Source: Salinimicrobium marinum (GTDB lineage Bacteria > Bacteroidota > Bacteroidia > Flavobacteriales > Flavobacteriaceae). Taken from it: a stretch of DNA of 64,000 bases. Positions 47,034 through 56,805 of this stretch are shown here, in pieces (position 1 is the first letter of the stretch; each line of letters begins with the position of its first letter). The translations under genes were made by a program, and so were the position numbers. The notes under the pieces are model-generated. The model worked only from the letters and a program-made list of their open reading frames with translations, was not told the DNA's origin and searched no databases. The DNA lies in NCBI RefSeq assembly GCF_014651535.1, contig NZ_BMXB01000009.1, forward strand, positions 1 to 64,000, read 5' to 3'.

Positions 47034-47972
47034 TTAGAAGAATCGGGGTGATACGTTGTAACCTTTTGATAATCCAAGTAGGTCGAGGTCAAATAACACC
47101 ATGATTTCATGGGTGCCGTCATTATAATCTCCAAGGTTTCCGGTTGTGTAATCATAGGCATACCCAATTCTAAGTTCAGGAGTAACCCTGAAATTAACCA
47201 AACCACTTACAGTTTCATCAAGACGGTACGCTATACCGGCTTCAAATCTATTGTAAAGTAAGAAGTTTGCTGTGATATCTACAGATAATGGTGCACCTTC
47301 AACTCCACGCATCATGAAAGCAGGTTTAAGCTTTAAATTTGGGTTAAGATCAAACACATATCCCCCTGTAAGGAAATAGTGAATGTTTTCTTCACCTAAT
47401 CGAGCCAGTCCTGTTTCATTCTCCAGGTGTTTTGCAGTGAACAGGTTTGGAGCAGATAAACCTACATAGTAGTTGTCTCCAAATAAGTAAGTACCTACAC
47501 CAAAGTTAGGAAAGGCCTCACTTATGTTCTGCATTGCAGGATCGTTTTCCTGCTGGGTGCGCAACCTTGTCAAATCAGCATCAAAGAAGGTTACCCCTGC
47601 TTTAACACCAAAAGATAGTTTAGTTGATTCAGATACCGGAAGCACGTAAGCAACATCTGCATAAAGGTTGTTTTCCTTTACAATATCACCAATCTCGTCG
47701 TGAACAATAGAGATACCAGCTTCAAGTCTGTTAGTTAAAGGAGTATGAGCAAAGAAGGTAGCCGTTTCCGGAGCTCCTTCCATACCTGCCCACTGATTTC
47801 TGTAGATCCCTCCAACATTTAGCATTCCCATGTCATCGATAGCATAAGCTGGGTTAATCACGCTCATGTTATACATGTATTGGGTATACATTGGATCTTG
47901 TTGAGCATTACCCTTTATAGAAAAAAGGGCAATGCTTACAATAGTTAAAAGTTTAATATATGAATTTCTCAT
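47034..47972 (-). CDS. PorP/SprF family T9SS membrane protein
   Basis: Outer-membrane beta-barrel of the PorP/SprF family. From the ATG at 47972 it has 312 residues, with a signal ending in GNAQQ. QDPMYTQYMYNMSVINPAYA is the family N-terminal signature, and amphipathic strands follow, with a C-terminal FDLDLLG. An ATG six codons upstream is possible. In F. johnsoniae SprF is needed to export the type B adhesin SprB encoded next to it. Here the barrel gene follows a type B cargo gene directly, so I infer it is the dedicated partner. Confidence 0.9.
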   Translation of the reverse strand: MRNSYIKLLTIVSIALFSIKGNAQQDPMYTQYMYNMSVINPAYAIDDMGMLNVGGIYRNQWAGMEGAPETATFFAHTPLTNRLEAGISIVHDEIGDIVKENNLYADVAYVLPVSESTKLSFGVKAGVTFFDADLTRLRTQQENDPAMQNISEAFPNFGVGTYLFGDNYYVGLSAPNLFTAKHLENETGLARLGEENIHYFLTGGYVFDLNPNLKLKPAFMMRGVEGAPLSVDITANFLLYNRFEAGIAYRLDETVSGLVNFRVTPELRIGYAYDYTTGNLGDYNDGTHEIMVLFDLDLLGLSKGYNVSPRFF

Positions 47973-47991
47973 GTGTTTCGGATGTTTCAAA

Positions 47992-50900
47992 TTATCTGCT
48001 TAAATACACTCTACCTTGGATAGGTGCGGTTTGTCCGTCGTTAAAATTCAGGATGTAGAAGTATACTCCTACCGGTAGAACTCCATCTCCCAATGAACCA
48101 TCATCGGAAGTACCATCCCATGAAGAGTTGGAAGAATTTCCGGTGAACACTTTGTTACCCCATCTGTTATAAATTTCCATTCCGAAATTTGGATATTCAG
48201 CTGAAAGATTTTCAATATCAAATCTGTCGTTGATTCCATCTCCGTTTGGAGAGAATGCTTCAGGGATTAGAAGTTCACAAGATTCAAGGGTAACGGTTAC
48301 TGCAAGTCTTTGAGAGCTTTCACATGCAGATGTTGCATCTGTCAATGAAGCGTAGTAAGTCATACCATCTTCTAACAGTTCAGCACTACTGTATGCTTCT
48401 CCGCCGGTTGCAGCATCATACCAGGTGATATCTCCTGTTTCAGTGATATTGTTTTCCAGATCCGCGATCGTAGGATTATCGAATTCACAGAATACATTTC
48501 CATCCTGTCCCAGAGTTGGAGCTGCAGTGTCTTCCAGTGTAACTGTAATCTCTGTAGCTTCAGATTCACATCCGCCTTCATTGGTTTGAGTTACGTAGTA
48601 AGGACCTTCCACAAGAACATCGTCAGCTAATGCGGGAGTTCCCAAATCGGCAGTTGAATACCAGTTAAGGCCTCGTTCTGCGTCAAGATCTGCAACAGTA
48701 GCACCTTCAGATACACAGTAAACTGCGTTGTCAACTTCTGGAGCTTCCGGAGAATCACTTAGAGTAACAGTGATAGTTGCGGTATCTGCACCTCCACATT
48801 CACCTGTTGTAATAACAGTGTAAGTGTAGGTGTATTCACCAGCTTCCAATTCAGAAGGATCAAAAATTCCATCTTCCAGACCTTCAAAAGATCCGGTAGT
48901 ATTAACTCCGTCTGCAAGGTATTCAGTAAGATCCTGAGCTCCTTCTGTAGTACAGAAAGCAAGATCCATATCTTCACCTGCATTAGGTTCTTCGCCAGTT
49001 ATTACATTAAGTGTTAGTTCTACAGAATTTTCACAATTTCCATTAGAAACTGAATAAATAGCAGTGAATGCACCTATTTCATCACCACTGTCATACCTGT
49101 CAATAAGATCCTGAAGATTTGTAGTAAATGTTCCTTCTCTTGAAACACCTTCATCTAACAAATCTAAATAGAATGCTCTCAATAAATCTATATCACCATC
49201 AAACAATCCTGCTTGAATATCGGCATTACATAAATCTGCACTATTATTACTACCTGCATCGGGACCTTCAAGAACTTCTATTTCAAAAGTTGTTGAATCT
49301 TCAGTTCCAGAAGTAACACAATCTGCAGAATCATCTACGAAGTAGGTGATGGTGTAAACGTCAACACCTGTAGCAGGGTTGAACATTCCATTTTCATCAA
49401 CACCTGTTCCTGAGAAAGTTCCACCAAGTGTAGCTTCATCAGATAAATAGGCGCTAAGGTCAATTAGGCCGTCAGTAGAACATACAGTCTGGTCTGCGAT
49501 TGTACCTGCATTTGCATCTTCTTCTTCGTTAATAGTTAAAGAGATTTGTACAGAATCTTCACATGCTTCACTTCCTACAGTATATGTTGTAGTAAATGTT
49601 CCAGTTGATTGATCGGTATAATCATCGTAAAGAGATGTCAGGCTAGGGCTAAATGTACCGTTGGCTGGCAAATCTCCCAGAAGGCTCATATAGTAAGCTG
49701 TGAAATCATCTGCACCAAAATCATCTGCAAGATCAGTTTCACACACAGTTGCTGTAATGTCTTCACCAAGATCTGCACCCTGAAGCACTTCAATTTCAAA
49801 AGTTGTTGAATCTTCAGTTCCAGGAGTAACACAATCTGCAGAATCATCTACGGAGTAGGTGATGGTGTAAACGTCCACACCCGTAGCAGGGTTGAACATT
49901 CCATTTTCATCAACACCTGTTCCTGAGAAAGTTCCACCACTGGTAGCTTCATCAGATAAATAGGTGCTAAGGTCAATTAGACCATCTGTAGAACATACTG
50001 TCTGGTCTGCAATTGTACCAGCATTAGCATCTTCCTCTTCGTTAATAGTTAAAGAGATTTGTACTGAATCTTCACATGCTTCACTTCCTACAGTATATGT
50101 TGTAGTAAATGTTCCAGTTGATTGGTCAGTATAATCATCGTAAAGAGATGTCAGGCTAGGGCTAAATGTACCGTTGGCTGGCAAATCTCCCAGAAGGCTC
50201 ATATAGTAAGCTGTGAAATCATCTGCACCAAAATCATCTGCAAGATCAGTTTCACACACAGTTGCTGTAAGGTCTTCACCAAGATCTGCACCCTGAAGCA
50301 CTTCAATTTCAAAAGTTGTTGAATCTTCAGTTCCAGGAGTAACACAATCTGCAGAATCATCTACAAAGTATGTGATGGTGTATACGTCAGCACCTGTAGA
50401 AGGATTGAACATTCCATTTTCCTCAACACCTGTTCCTGAGAAAGTTCCGCCATTGGTAGCTTCATCAGATAAATAGGTGCTAAGGTCGATTAGACCATCT
50501 GTAGAACATACTGTCTGGTCTGCGATTGTACCAGCATTAGCATCTTCTGCTTCGTTAATCCTGATTGTTAGGTCTACTGAAGCAACACATTCCCCATTGT
50601 CCACAGTATATGTAGTGGTGAAATCACCTAATCCGTCACTGTCATCCTGATATTCCTCAACCATTTCTTGAATAGAAGGCTCAAAAGTTCCGGTTTGAGA
50701 AACACCTTCTGGTAGAAGGGCAAGGTAGAAATCTTCAACAGCAGTATTATCAGGAAAAGTAGAAGAAACATCAGATTCGCAAATAATTCCAACCTGCTCT
50801 TCACCTAAACTTGGTCCATCTTCAGTTACCACTATGGTGATCTCGGCAGAATCTTCACACTCGTCGTTACCAACAGTATACGTTGAATTAAAGGTTCCAA

Positions 50901-53016
50901 TAGGATTAGAAGTCCATTGAGCTACTATAGAGCCTAGTGAAGGTTCGAATGTCCCTGTCTGGTCTACATCTTCATCAATGATACCGCTCAAGAAAGCTAT
51001 TGCTTCAGCCGGATTGGCTATAAAGTTGTCTACTTGTGCAGCGCAAAGCTCAATAAGAACATCATCACCTGCATTGGCCGTTCCTTCCGTTACATTAACG
51101 GTGAAGCTGGTAGAATTGGTTCCCGTCAAACAGGTTTCCTCATCATCTTCGCTTACGGTATAAGTGATTGTGAATTCACCTTCTTCAGAAGTGCTGAACG
51201 TGCCATTGGCAATTTCATCACCAGCTTCGTTAAAGAAAGTTCCGCCTGGGGTGTTCGCTTCTGAAAGTTGAGCAAATAGATCAATGCTCCCTTCAGCTGA
51301 ACAAACGGTAACATCTGCAATGTCACCTGTATTGGCTTCAACTGCTTCAATAATGCTAATTGTTAGATCAATTGATCCTGTGCATTCGTCGTCACCTACA
51401 GTGTATGTAGTGGTGAAATCACCTAATCCGTCACTGTTATCCTGATATTCTTCAACCAATTCTTGAATAGAAGGCTCAAAAGTTCCGGTTTGAGAAACAC
51501 CTTCTGGTAAAAGGGCAAGGTAGAAATCTTCAACAGCAGTATCATCAGGAAATGTAGAAGAAATATCAGTTTCACAAATCACTGCTACCTGATCTTCACC
51601 TAAATCTCCTTCACCATCATTTACAATAATGGTAATAACCGCAGAGCTTGTTCCTGTAATACAGCTTTCTTCATCACTTTCGCTAACTGTATAGGTTATT
51701 TGATAAGTTCCAGCTCCCTCGGTTGAAGGATCAAAGGTACCGCCATCATAACCGACAAATGCTCCTCCCTGAGTAGCATCCTCGCCTAAGAGGTCGAAAA
51801 GGTTCTGTTCACCTTCACCAATACATAAAGTAGCTTGCTGATCTCCTCCGGCATTCGCTTCTGCAGCTGGGGTAATGCTTATCGTCAAATCTGCTTGAGA
51901 TTCGCATAGACCTGTATTCACTGTGTACGTTGTGGTGAAATCACCTGTTCCGTCACTGTTTGCATAATCTTCTATAATTTCATCAATAGTGGGTTCAAAG
52001 GTGCCGTCCACACTATAGCCGTCTCCTAAAAGATTAACATAAAATTCTCTGATAGAATCTTCATCTGGAAAAGTTTCACTCACTTCAGTTTCGCAAACAG
52101 TTCCAACCTGGTCTTCTAATTCTACTGGCTCTTGAACTGTCACTGTAACAGGAGTTCTTAATTCACTCTCACAACTTTGTCCTAATGTGGAAACATAATA
52201 TGTTCTTCCGTCTTCAAGAAGTGCATTTTGGCTGATTTCCACCTCTGAAGTTGCAGTTGAATAGTATCTATTGTCTCCAGAAGCAACGATGTCACCTACA
52301 GTTGGATTATCAGATGAACAAAATTCCTGTTCTGGAGTGGCCTCTGGCGCTGCTTCTGCAGTAAGTAGAACTAATGTTCTGGCTCTGTTTGTAGCACAAT
52401 TAAGTTCAGAATCTACAGGGTCATTGTATACGCGTTCAGCATAATAATAAGTGTTGTTCTGAAGTTCTTCTGCAGCTGGATTAGCAATCGGCTGTGGTTC
52501 TCCTGTACCTGTAGCACTCATGTACCACTGAATTGTTCCTTCAGGTGCATTAGTCCTAAGGTCCGAAACAAAAATTCCTGGACTGTCGACATCTGCAACA
52601 CAAAGGCCTAAGGTTCCTAATGATTGCTTAGTACTTGCTTCCGGTCTTCTTGTCAATGCATCTTCTTCAACACCTAAAATTTGAGGTTGGTTGAAGATGG
52701 TTACTGTAACAGAAGATGAACAGCCATCAACATTGATGTAATAGGTTGTTCCGCCAACTAATAAGTCTGTGGCGTCTAGTTCAGTTGAATAATTGGAATC
52801 TTCATAATAAGATATGTTTGTTCCGCTTACCAACAGGTCGTTAAGCTCAGCCTCCTGGCTGTCACAGAAATACTGCTGATTACCAGCAGCCTCTGTGTTT
52901 TGGTCAGTTACTCCACAGCTGTCTACCTGCTGTCCATAGGAGTAAGTTCCACTAAATAGAATAAAGGCAAAATAGAATAGGGTTATTCCATTCTTGCCCA
53001 GAGTAAAAATTCGCAT
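47992..53016 (-). CDS. giant T9SS type B cargo with repeated modules
   Basis: Secreted surface protein of 1674 residues. Signal peptide about 1-29 (ends YSYGQQ). Two Ig-like segments are near the N-terminus (about 35-120, 225-290), followed by a long array of alternating acidic modules of about 85 residues from about 295 to 1400. Each module carries a conserved pair of cysteines (for example TVCETDL and SEACEDS). More Ig-like segments follow (about 1420-1575). The last 94 residues are the type B gliding-motility sorting domain: AFSPNGDGINDRF (about 1587), MEIYNRWGNKVF, WDGTSDDG. The array is Asp/Glu/Thr-rich. First gene of the operon with the SprF- and PorE-like genes. Ligand unknown. Confidence 0.92.
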   Translation of the reverse strand: MRIFTLGKNGITLFYFAFILFSGTYSYGQQVDSCGVTDQNTEAAGNQQYFCDSQEAELNDLLVSGTNISYYEDSNYSTELDATDLLVGGTTYYINVDGCSSSVTVTIFNQPQILGVEEDALTRRPEASTKQSLGTLGLCVADVDSPGIFVSDLRTNAPEGTIQWYMSATGTGEPQPIANPAAEELQNNTYYYAERVYNDPVDSELNCATNRARTLVLLTAEAAPEATPEQEFCSSDNPTVGDIVASGDNRYYSTATSEVEISQNALLEDGRTYYVSTLGQSCESELRTPVTVTVQEPVELEDQVGTVCETEVSETFPDEDSIREFYVNLLGDGYSVDGTFEPTIDEIIEDYANSDGTGDFTTTYTVNTGLCESQADLTISITPAAEANAGGDQQATLCIGEGEQNLFDLLGEDATQGGAFVGYDGGTFDPSTEGAGTYQITYTVSESDEESCITGTSSAVITIIVNDGEGDLGEDQVAVICETDISSTFPDDTAVEDFYLALLPEGVSQTGTFEPSIQELVEEYQDNSDGLGDFTTTYTVGDDECTGSIDLTISIIEAVEANTGDIADVTVCSAEGSIDLFAQLSEANTPGGTFFNEAGDEIANGTFSTSEEGEFTITYTVSEDDEETCLTGTNSTSFTVNVTEGTANAGDDVLIELCAAQVDNFIANPAEAIAFLSGIIDEDVDQTGTFEPSLGSIVAQWTSNPIGTFNSTYTVGNDECEDSAEITIVVTEDGPSLGEEQVGIICESDVSSTFPDNTAVEDFYLALLPEGVSQTGTFEPSIQEMVEEYQDDSDGLGDFTTTYTVDNGECVASVDLTIRINEAEDANAGTIADQTVCSTDGLIDLSTYLSDEATNGGTFSGTGVEENGMFNPSTGADVYTITYFVDDSADCVTPGTEDSTTFEIEVLQGADLGEDLTATVCETDLADDFGADDFTAYYMSLLGDLPANGTFSPSLTSLYDDYTDQSTGTFTTTYTVGSEACEDSVQISLTINEEEDANAGTIADQTVCSTDGLIDLSTYLSDEATSGGTFSGTGVDENGMFNPATGVDVYTITYSVDDSADCVTPGTEDSTTFEIEVLQGADLGEDITATVCETDLADDFGADDFTAYYMSLLGDLPANGTFSPSLTSLYDDYTDQSTGTFTTTYTVGSEACEDSVQISLTINEEEDANAGTIADQTVCSTDGLIDLSAYLSDEATLGGTFSGTGVDENGMFNPATGVDVYTITYFVDDSADCVTSGTEDSTTFEIEVLEGPDAGSNNSADLCNADIQAGLFDGDIDLLRAFYLDLLDEGVSREGTFTTNLQDLIDRYDSGDEIGAFTAIYSVSNGNCENSVELTLNVITGEEPNAGEDMDLAFCTTEGAQDLTEYLADGVNTTGSFEGLEDGIFDPSELEAGEYTYTYTVITTGECGGADTATITVTLSDSPEAPEVDNAVYCVSEGATVADLDAERGLNWYSTADLGTPALADDVLVEGPYYVTQTNEGGCESEATEITVTLEDTAAPTLGQDGNVFCEFDNPTIADLENNITETGDITWYDAATGGEAYSSAELLEDGMTYYASLTDATSACESSQRLAVTVTLESCELLIPEAFSPNGDGINDRFDIENLSAEYPNFGMEIYNRWGNKVFTGNSSNSSWDGTSDDGSLGDGVLPVGVYFYILNFNDGQTAPIQGRVYLSR
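49273..50560 (-). repeat. 513-bp tandem duplications inside the type B cargo gene
   Basis: Plus coordinates 49273-49785, 49786-50298 and a partial third copy to about 50560 repeat with a 513-bp period (171 codons, two modules). Copies one and two share stretches of more than 130 identical bases, and the third is also close over its first half. They encode residues about 820-1248. The near-identity shows recent duplication or ongoing homogenisation. Confidence 0.9.
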
Positions 53017-53065
53017 AGGCTCTAAGTGTTAAATTAAATCGATTGTGTTTATGGTATTCAAGGTT

Positions 53066-53073
53066 CAAATATA
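53066..53073 (-). promoter_or_regulatory. -7 box of the type B cargo operon
   Basis: Minus-strand TATATTTG (plus 53066-53073), a perfect match, 49 nt before the start codon. A clear -33 was not found at 17-23 nt other than TTTA. Confidence 0.55.
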
Positions 53074-53360
53074 TGACAAAGATTAAAAAAAAAACCTAAA
53101 CTCCTGTTAATGGGGAGCTTTAAATCACAGGCTGGTTTGCGCTGCTATGTCGTTGAAGTAGGGGGTGGTAAAAGTACAATTTTTTATGTAAGAAAAAATT
53201 TTTAAGGTTTTTTTTAAATTCTAATTATGAACTTTTTTTTAACAGGGTCAATGGAATAAGTAAAGTGGATTCCTACTTGATAATTTAGACCTGTCAAGGA
53301 GATTATTTTCATGAAGAAAAACGTTCTTCCTTCAGTCTTCTTACTTCTTTAGGATTCGGT

Positions 53361-53368
53361 TATCTTTG
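53361..53368 (+). promoter_or_regulatory. -7 box of mpl
   Basis: TATCTTTG, perfect match, ending 17 nt before the mpl ATG; the -33 region is weak. Confidence 0.5.
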
Positions 53369-53385
53369 CTTAAATTTTTTAATTC

Positions 53386-54741
53386 ATGAGATTACATTTT
53401 ATTGCTATTGGAGGTAGTGCAATGCATAATCTGGCACTGGCCTTGCATCAAAAAGGATACATAATCACCGGAAGTGATGATGCTATTTATGAGCCATCCA
53501 GAACAAGATTGTCAAATCACAGCCTGCTTCCGGAGGAGTTCGGATGGTTTCCGGAAAAAGTGACTGCGAACCTTGATGCAGTAATTATTGGAATGCACGC
53601 AAAAGCCAATAATCCGGAGCTTTTAAGAGCAAAAGAGTTGAATCTACCAATATATTCTTATCCTGAATTCATATTCGAGCAATCCAGACGAAAAACAAGA
53701 GTGGTGATAGGAGGCTCGCATGGTAAGACTACTATTACTTCCATGATCCTCCATGTGCTCAAATATCATCAAAAGGAAGTAGATTTTATGGTGGGAGCAC
53801 AGCTGGAAGGTTTTGAAACCATGGTGCACCTCACCGATCATAACGATTTTATAGTTCTGGAAGGCGATGAATATCTCTCTTCTCCTATTGATCCAAGGCC
53901 AAAGTTTCATTTATATAAACCCAACATAGCTTTATTGAGTGGAATTGCCTGGGACCATATAAACGTCTTCCCTACGTATCCGGAATATGTAGAGCAATTC
54001 AGAATATTTGTAGACTCTATAGTGAAAGGAGGAATCCTGGTTTATAATGAAGAGGATAAAGAACTGGAAAAAATTGTAGAAGAGACCACAAATACTATTA
54101 GGAAGCACCCTTATAAAACGCCAGAGTATAAAATTGAGGAGGGTATTACTTTGCTTGAAACCCCCGAAGGGGATATGCCGATCGAGGTTTTTGGAAAACA
54201 CAATCTGAATAATCTGGCCGGCGCAAAGTGGATCTGTCAACACATGGGAATAGATGAAGATGATTTTTATGAAGCAATCGCTTCTTTTCATGGCGCTTCC
54301 AAACGACTTGAGAAAATTGTGGAGACTGGAACAAGTCTGGTTTTTAAAGATTTTGCTCACAGTCCATCTAAAGTTTTGGCTACTACGGTTGCTGTTAAAG
54401 AACAATATCCCGATAAACGTTTGATCGCGTGCCTGGAATTACATACCTATAGCAGTCTTAATGGAGAGTTTTTAGAACAGTATAAAAGTGCTTTGAACCA
54501 GGCCGATGTGCCGGTGGTATTTTATTCTCCTGAAGCAGTTGAAATGAAACAATTGAAGGCAATTTCTAAAGATCAGATCCACGCTGCTTTTCAGAGGGAG
54601 GGGCTTATGATCTTTACAAATCCTGACAGTTTAAAAAATTATCTGAAAGACCGGGATTTTGAAAATTCTGTACTGCTTTTAATGAGTAGCGGAAATTATG
54701 GCGGACTCAATTTTGATGAAATAAAAAGCTGGGTAAAATGA
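53386..54741 (+). CDS. mpl: UDP-MurNAc:L-Ala-gamma-D-Glu-meso-DAP ligase (Mpl-like)
   Basis: Mur ligase that reattaches recycled tripeptide to UDP-MurNAc. It has 451 residues. The N-terminal IAIGGSAMHNLALALHQKGYIITGSDD is the Mpl/MurC Rossmann part, IGGSHGKTTITSM the P-loop, LEGDEYLSSPIDPRPKFHLY and SGIAWDHINVFPTY the typical Mpl blocks, and DFAHSPSKV the C-terminal motif. The H-x-K/S features and IDPRPK block favour Mpl over MurC. With AnmK it suggests a complete recycling path. Confidence 0.9.
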   Translation: MRLHFIAIGGSAMHNLALALHQKGYIITGSDDAIYEPSRTRLSNHSLLPEEFGWFPEKVTANLDAVIIGMHAKANNPELLRAKELNLPIYSYPEFIFEQSRRKTRVVIGGSHGKTTITSMILHVLKYHQKEVDFMVGAQLEGFETMVHLTDHNDFIVLEGDEYLSSPIDPRPKFHLYKPNIALLSGIAWDHINVFPTYPEYVEQFRIFVDSIVKGGILVYNEEDKELEKIVEETTNTIRKHPYKTPEYKIEEGITLLETPEGDMPIEVFGKHNLNNLAGAKWICQHMGIDEDDFYEAIASFHGASKRLEKIVETGTSLVFKDFAHSPSKVLATTVAVKEQYPDKRLIACLELHTYSSLNGEFLEQYKSALNQADVPVVFYSPEAVEMKQLKAISKDQIHAAFQREGLMIFTNPDSLKNYLKDRDFENSVLLLMSSGNYGGLNFDEIKSWVK

Positions 54742-54796
54742 TGACTTAGAGCGTGATAAGAGTTCGTTTTATTATATTTAGTCAAAAAAAAGAATT

Positions 54797-55498
54797 ATGG
54801 CTGAAGAACATCGGACTCCATTCACGATCAAAAACTGGGCAGAAGATGACCGCCCAAGGGAAAAACTTATTCAAAAAGGAAAAGTTTCTTTAAGTGATGC
54901 AGAGTTGCTGGCCATTTTAATAGGAAGTGGTAGCAGAGATCAAAGTGCTGTTGATCTTTGCAAAAAGATTCTCTCGGGCACAGGCAATAGCCTGAGCGAA
55001 TTGGGGAAACTTTCAATAAATCAGTTAACCGACTATAAAGGAATAGGGCAGGCGAAGGCTGTGGCAATAGTTGCAGCTCTGGAACTAGGTAGAAGAAGGC
55101 GTACAGAAGAAGCACTTGAAAAGAAAAAGATCACTTCCAGTGCTTCTGTTTTTGAATTGATGCAGCCAATAATAGGAGAATTGCCTCATGAAGAATTCTG
55201 GATCATTTACCTGAATAATTCAAACAAGGTCATTGATCAGCTACAGTTAAGTAAGGGCGGCATTACCGGAACACTGGTTGATGTTCGTTTGGTTCTGAAA
55301 AAAGCATTGGAGCTCGGTGCAACCTCCATCATCCTCAGCCATAATCACCCATCCGGAAATCTCTCTCCTAGTAGTGCAGATAAACAACTCACCCAAAAAT
55401 TAAAAACCGCCGGAGAAAGTCTGGATATAAAGATCCTGGATCACATCATTGTGACCGAGAAATCTTATTTTAGCTTTGCCGATGAAGGTTTGCTTTAA
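54797..55498 (+). CDS. radC: RadC family JAB/MPN-domain protein
   Basis: RadC family, 233 residues. An N-terminal helix-hairpin-helix-like part (DYKGIGQAKAVAIVAALELG) is followed by a JAMM metal site: His-x-His in LSHNHPSGNLSPSSAD, with Glu in the HEEFWIIYL strand. The DNA repair role of the family is doubtful experimentally. A box TATATTTA (one mismatch) lies 16 nt before the ATG; the gap to the next gene is 17 nt. Confidence 0.92.
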   Translation: MAEEHRTPFTIKNWAEDDRPREKLIQKGKVSLSDAELLAILIGSGSRDQSAVDLCKKILSGTGNSLSELGKLSINQLTDYKGIGQAKAVAIVAALELGRRRRTEEALEKKKITSSASVFELMQPIIGELPHEEFWIIYLNNSNKVIDQLQLSKGGITGTLVDVRLVLKKALELGATSIILSHNHPSGNLSPSSADKQLTQKLKTAGESLDIKILDHIIVTEKSYFSFADEGLL

Positions 55499-55515
55499 AC
55501 ACACTTGCTGCAGCT

Positions 55516-56805
55516 ATGCTTCTAATTTATACTCAAAAAGTTACCCCTAGGATTACTTATTCCTTTAAACATATTTGTACGGGTATATTAAAGATCCCGG
55601 TGACTTTTACTTCCAAAATTGAAGAATTCATAGCTCATGAAGGCATGAAGATCTCCTATGGAAAACAAAGTTTGGGGAATGAAATTTTTATTCAGAGTGT
55701 CGATTTGCTTCAGGAGCAGGGTTTTGCCGATGTAGAATTTAAAGTGCAGGATTGGGAGGGAACTCCTTGCTTCTTTACGGTTTCTGAAAAGAGTTCCATT
55801 CCGTTTGATATTTTTGCAGCCTCTTTTTATCTGTTGACCAGGTATGAAGAATATTCTCCCCACGTAAAGGATGAACAGGGACGTTTTCCTGCATCAGAAA
55901 GTCTTGCTTTTAGAGAAGACTTTCTCAATCTTCCGGTGGTAGATATTTGGGCCTACAAATTCAGAAATTTGTTGCAGGAAAGGTTTCCGGAGAATGTATT
56001 TCCTGTACGAAAAAGGCAGATCCATAATGTGATTTCTGTAACTGAAGCCTTCTGTTATAGGAAGAAAGGAATTGTAAGGGCCGTGATTGGTTTTCTGGTA
56101 GATCTCATACAGTTTAAAATAAAATATGTGGTAGACAGGGTTCAGGTGATGATGAATTTCAAAAAGGATCCCTTTGATAACTACACAGGAATCATTAAAT
56201 TCCTGAAAAAGTACAGGATTTCGCTGAAATTCATGTTTCAGGTAAGTGATTTTTCAACCCATGACAGGAATATTAATCACAATCGACTCGAATTTCAGAG
56301 TCTCATTAAATCTGTAGCTGATTATGCAGAAGTAGGTTTATTGTTGGGCTACTATGCCAATCAAAAAATGAAGGTTCTTAAAAATGAGAAATTACGGCTG
56401 GAATCTATCCTGAAACGTTCTATAGAAAGTGGTATGAACAGTAAATACAACTTGCTCCTGCCAGATACTTATAACCATATGGCCGAACTTGAATTTAGGA
56501 ATGATTATTCTATGGGTTACCCCGAAGCTGTAGGTTTTAGAGCAGGGACCTGCAGTCCTTTCCTGTTTTATGATATAAATTTTGAAGTGACTACGCCCTT
56601 GCAGGTACATCCATACGCTATCAGTATTCAGGCTTTAGAGGGCATTAAAGAAAATGAAATAAAAAGCCGGATTGCTGAAATTAAGCGGAATATCAATAAT
56701 GTGGACGGAAATCTTATTGCTGTTTATACCAATGAAGATTTTTCTGAATATTCCAATGCTAAAAGAAATTATGAAATCTTAAAGAACATCAATGAAATTA
56801 AATAA
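55516..56805 (+). CDS. polysaccharide deacetylase-fold protein (DUF7033-like), probably degenerate
   Basis: A 429-residue protein resembling the DUF7033/polysaccharide-deacetylase family of Bacteroidota. FDIFAASFYLLTRYEEY is the family N-terminal block, SLKFMFQVSDFSTHDRNINHN and ELEFRNDYSMGYPEAVGFRAGTC-like segments lie later. As I recall, family members have an Asp-x-Asp metal motif and a HPSY motif; at these places this protein reads ISVTEAFCYRKKG and VGLLLGYYAN, lacking the Asp and His. Activity is therefore doubtful. It overlaps the next gene by 14 nt. Confidence 0.72.
   Translation: MLLIYTQKVTPRITYSFKHICTGILKIPVTFTSKIEEFIAHEGMKISYGKQSLGNEIFIQSVDLLQEQGFADVEFKVQDWEGTPCFFTVSEKSSIPFDIFAASFYLLTRYEEYSPHVKDEQGRFPASESLAFREDFLNLPVVDIWAYKFRNLLQERFPENVFPVRKRQIHNVISVTEAFCYRKKGIVRAVIGFLVDLIQFKIKYVVDRVQVMMNFKKDPFDNYTGIIKFLKKYRISLKFMFQVSDFSTHDRNINHNRLEFQSLIKSVADYAEVGLLLGYYANQKMKVLKNEKLRLESILKRSIESGMNSKYNLLLPDTYNHMAELEFRNDYSMGYPEAVGFRAGTCSPFLFYDINFEVTTPLQVHPYAISIQALEGIKENEIKSRIAEIKRNINNVDGNLIAVYTNEDFSEYSNAKRNYEILKNINEIK

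Larger units (their letters stand above)
53017..53385. other. divergent regulatory gap, type B cargo / mpl
   Basis: About 370 bp with no gene seen. It contains the minus-strand promoter box of the cargo operon and the plus-strand box of mpl, plus long A and T runs around 53085-53095 and 53195-53240. Confidence 0.6.

Noticed and set aside
49609-50322. Two near-identical plus-strand ORFs of about 66 codons, 513 bp apart
   Set aside because: They are antisense shadows of the repeated cargo module; their similarity follows from the repeat, and there is no promoter or start context.
49273-50560. Regular repeats as a possible CRISPR array
   Set aside because: The period is 513 bp and the repeats are coding; there are no short spacers or cas genes.
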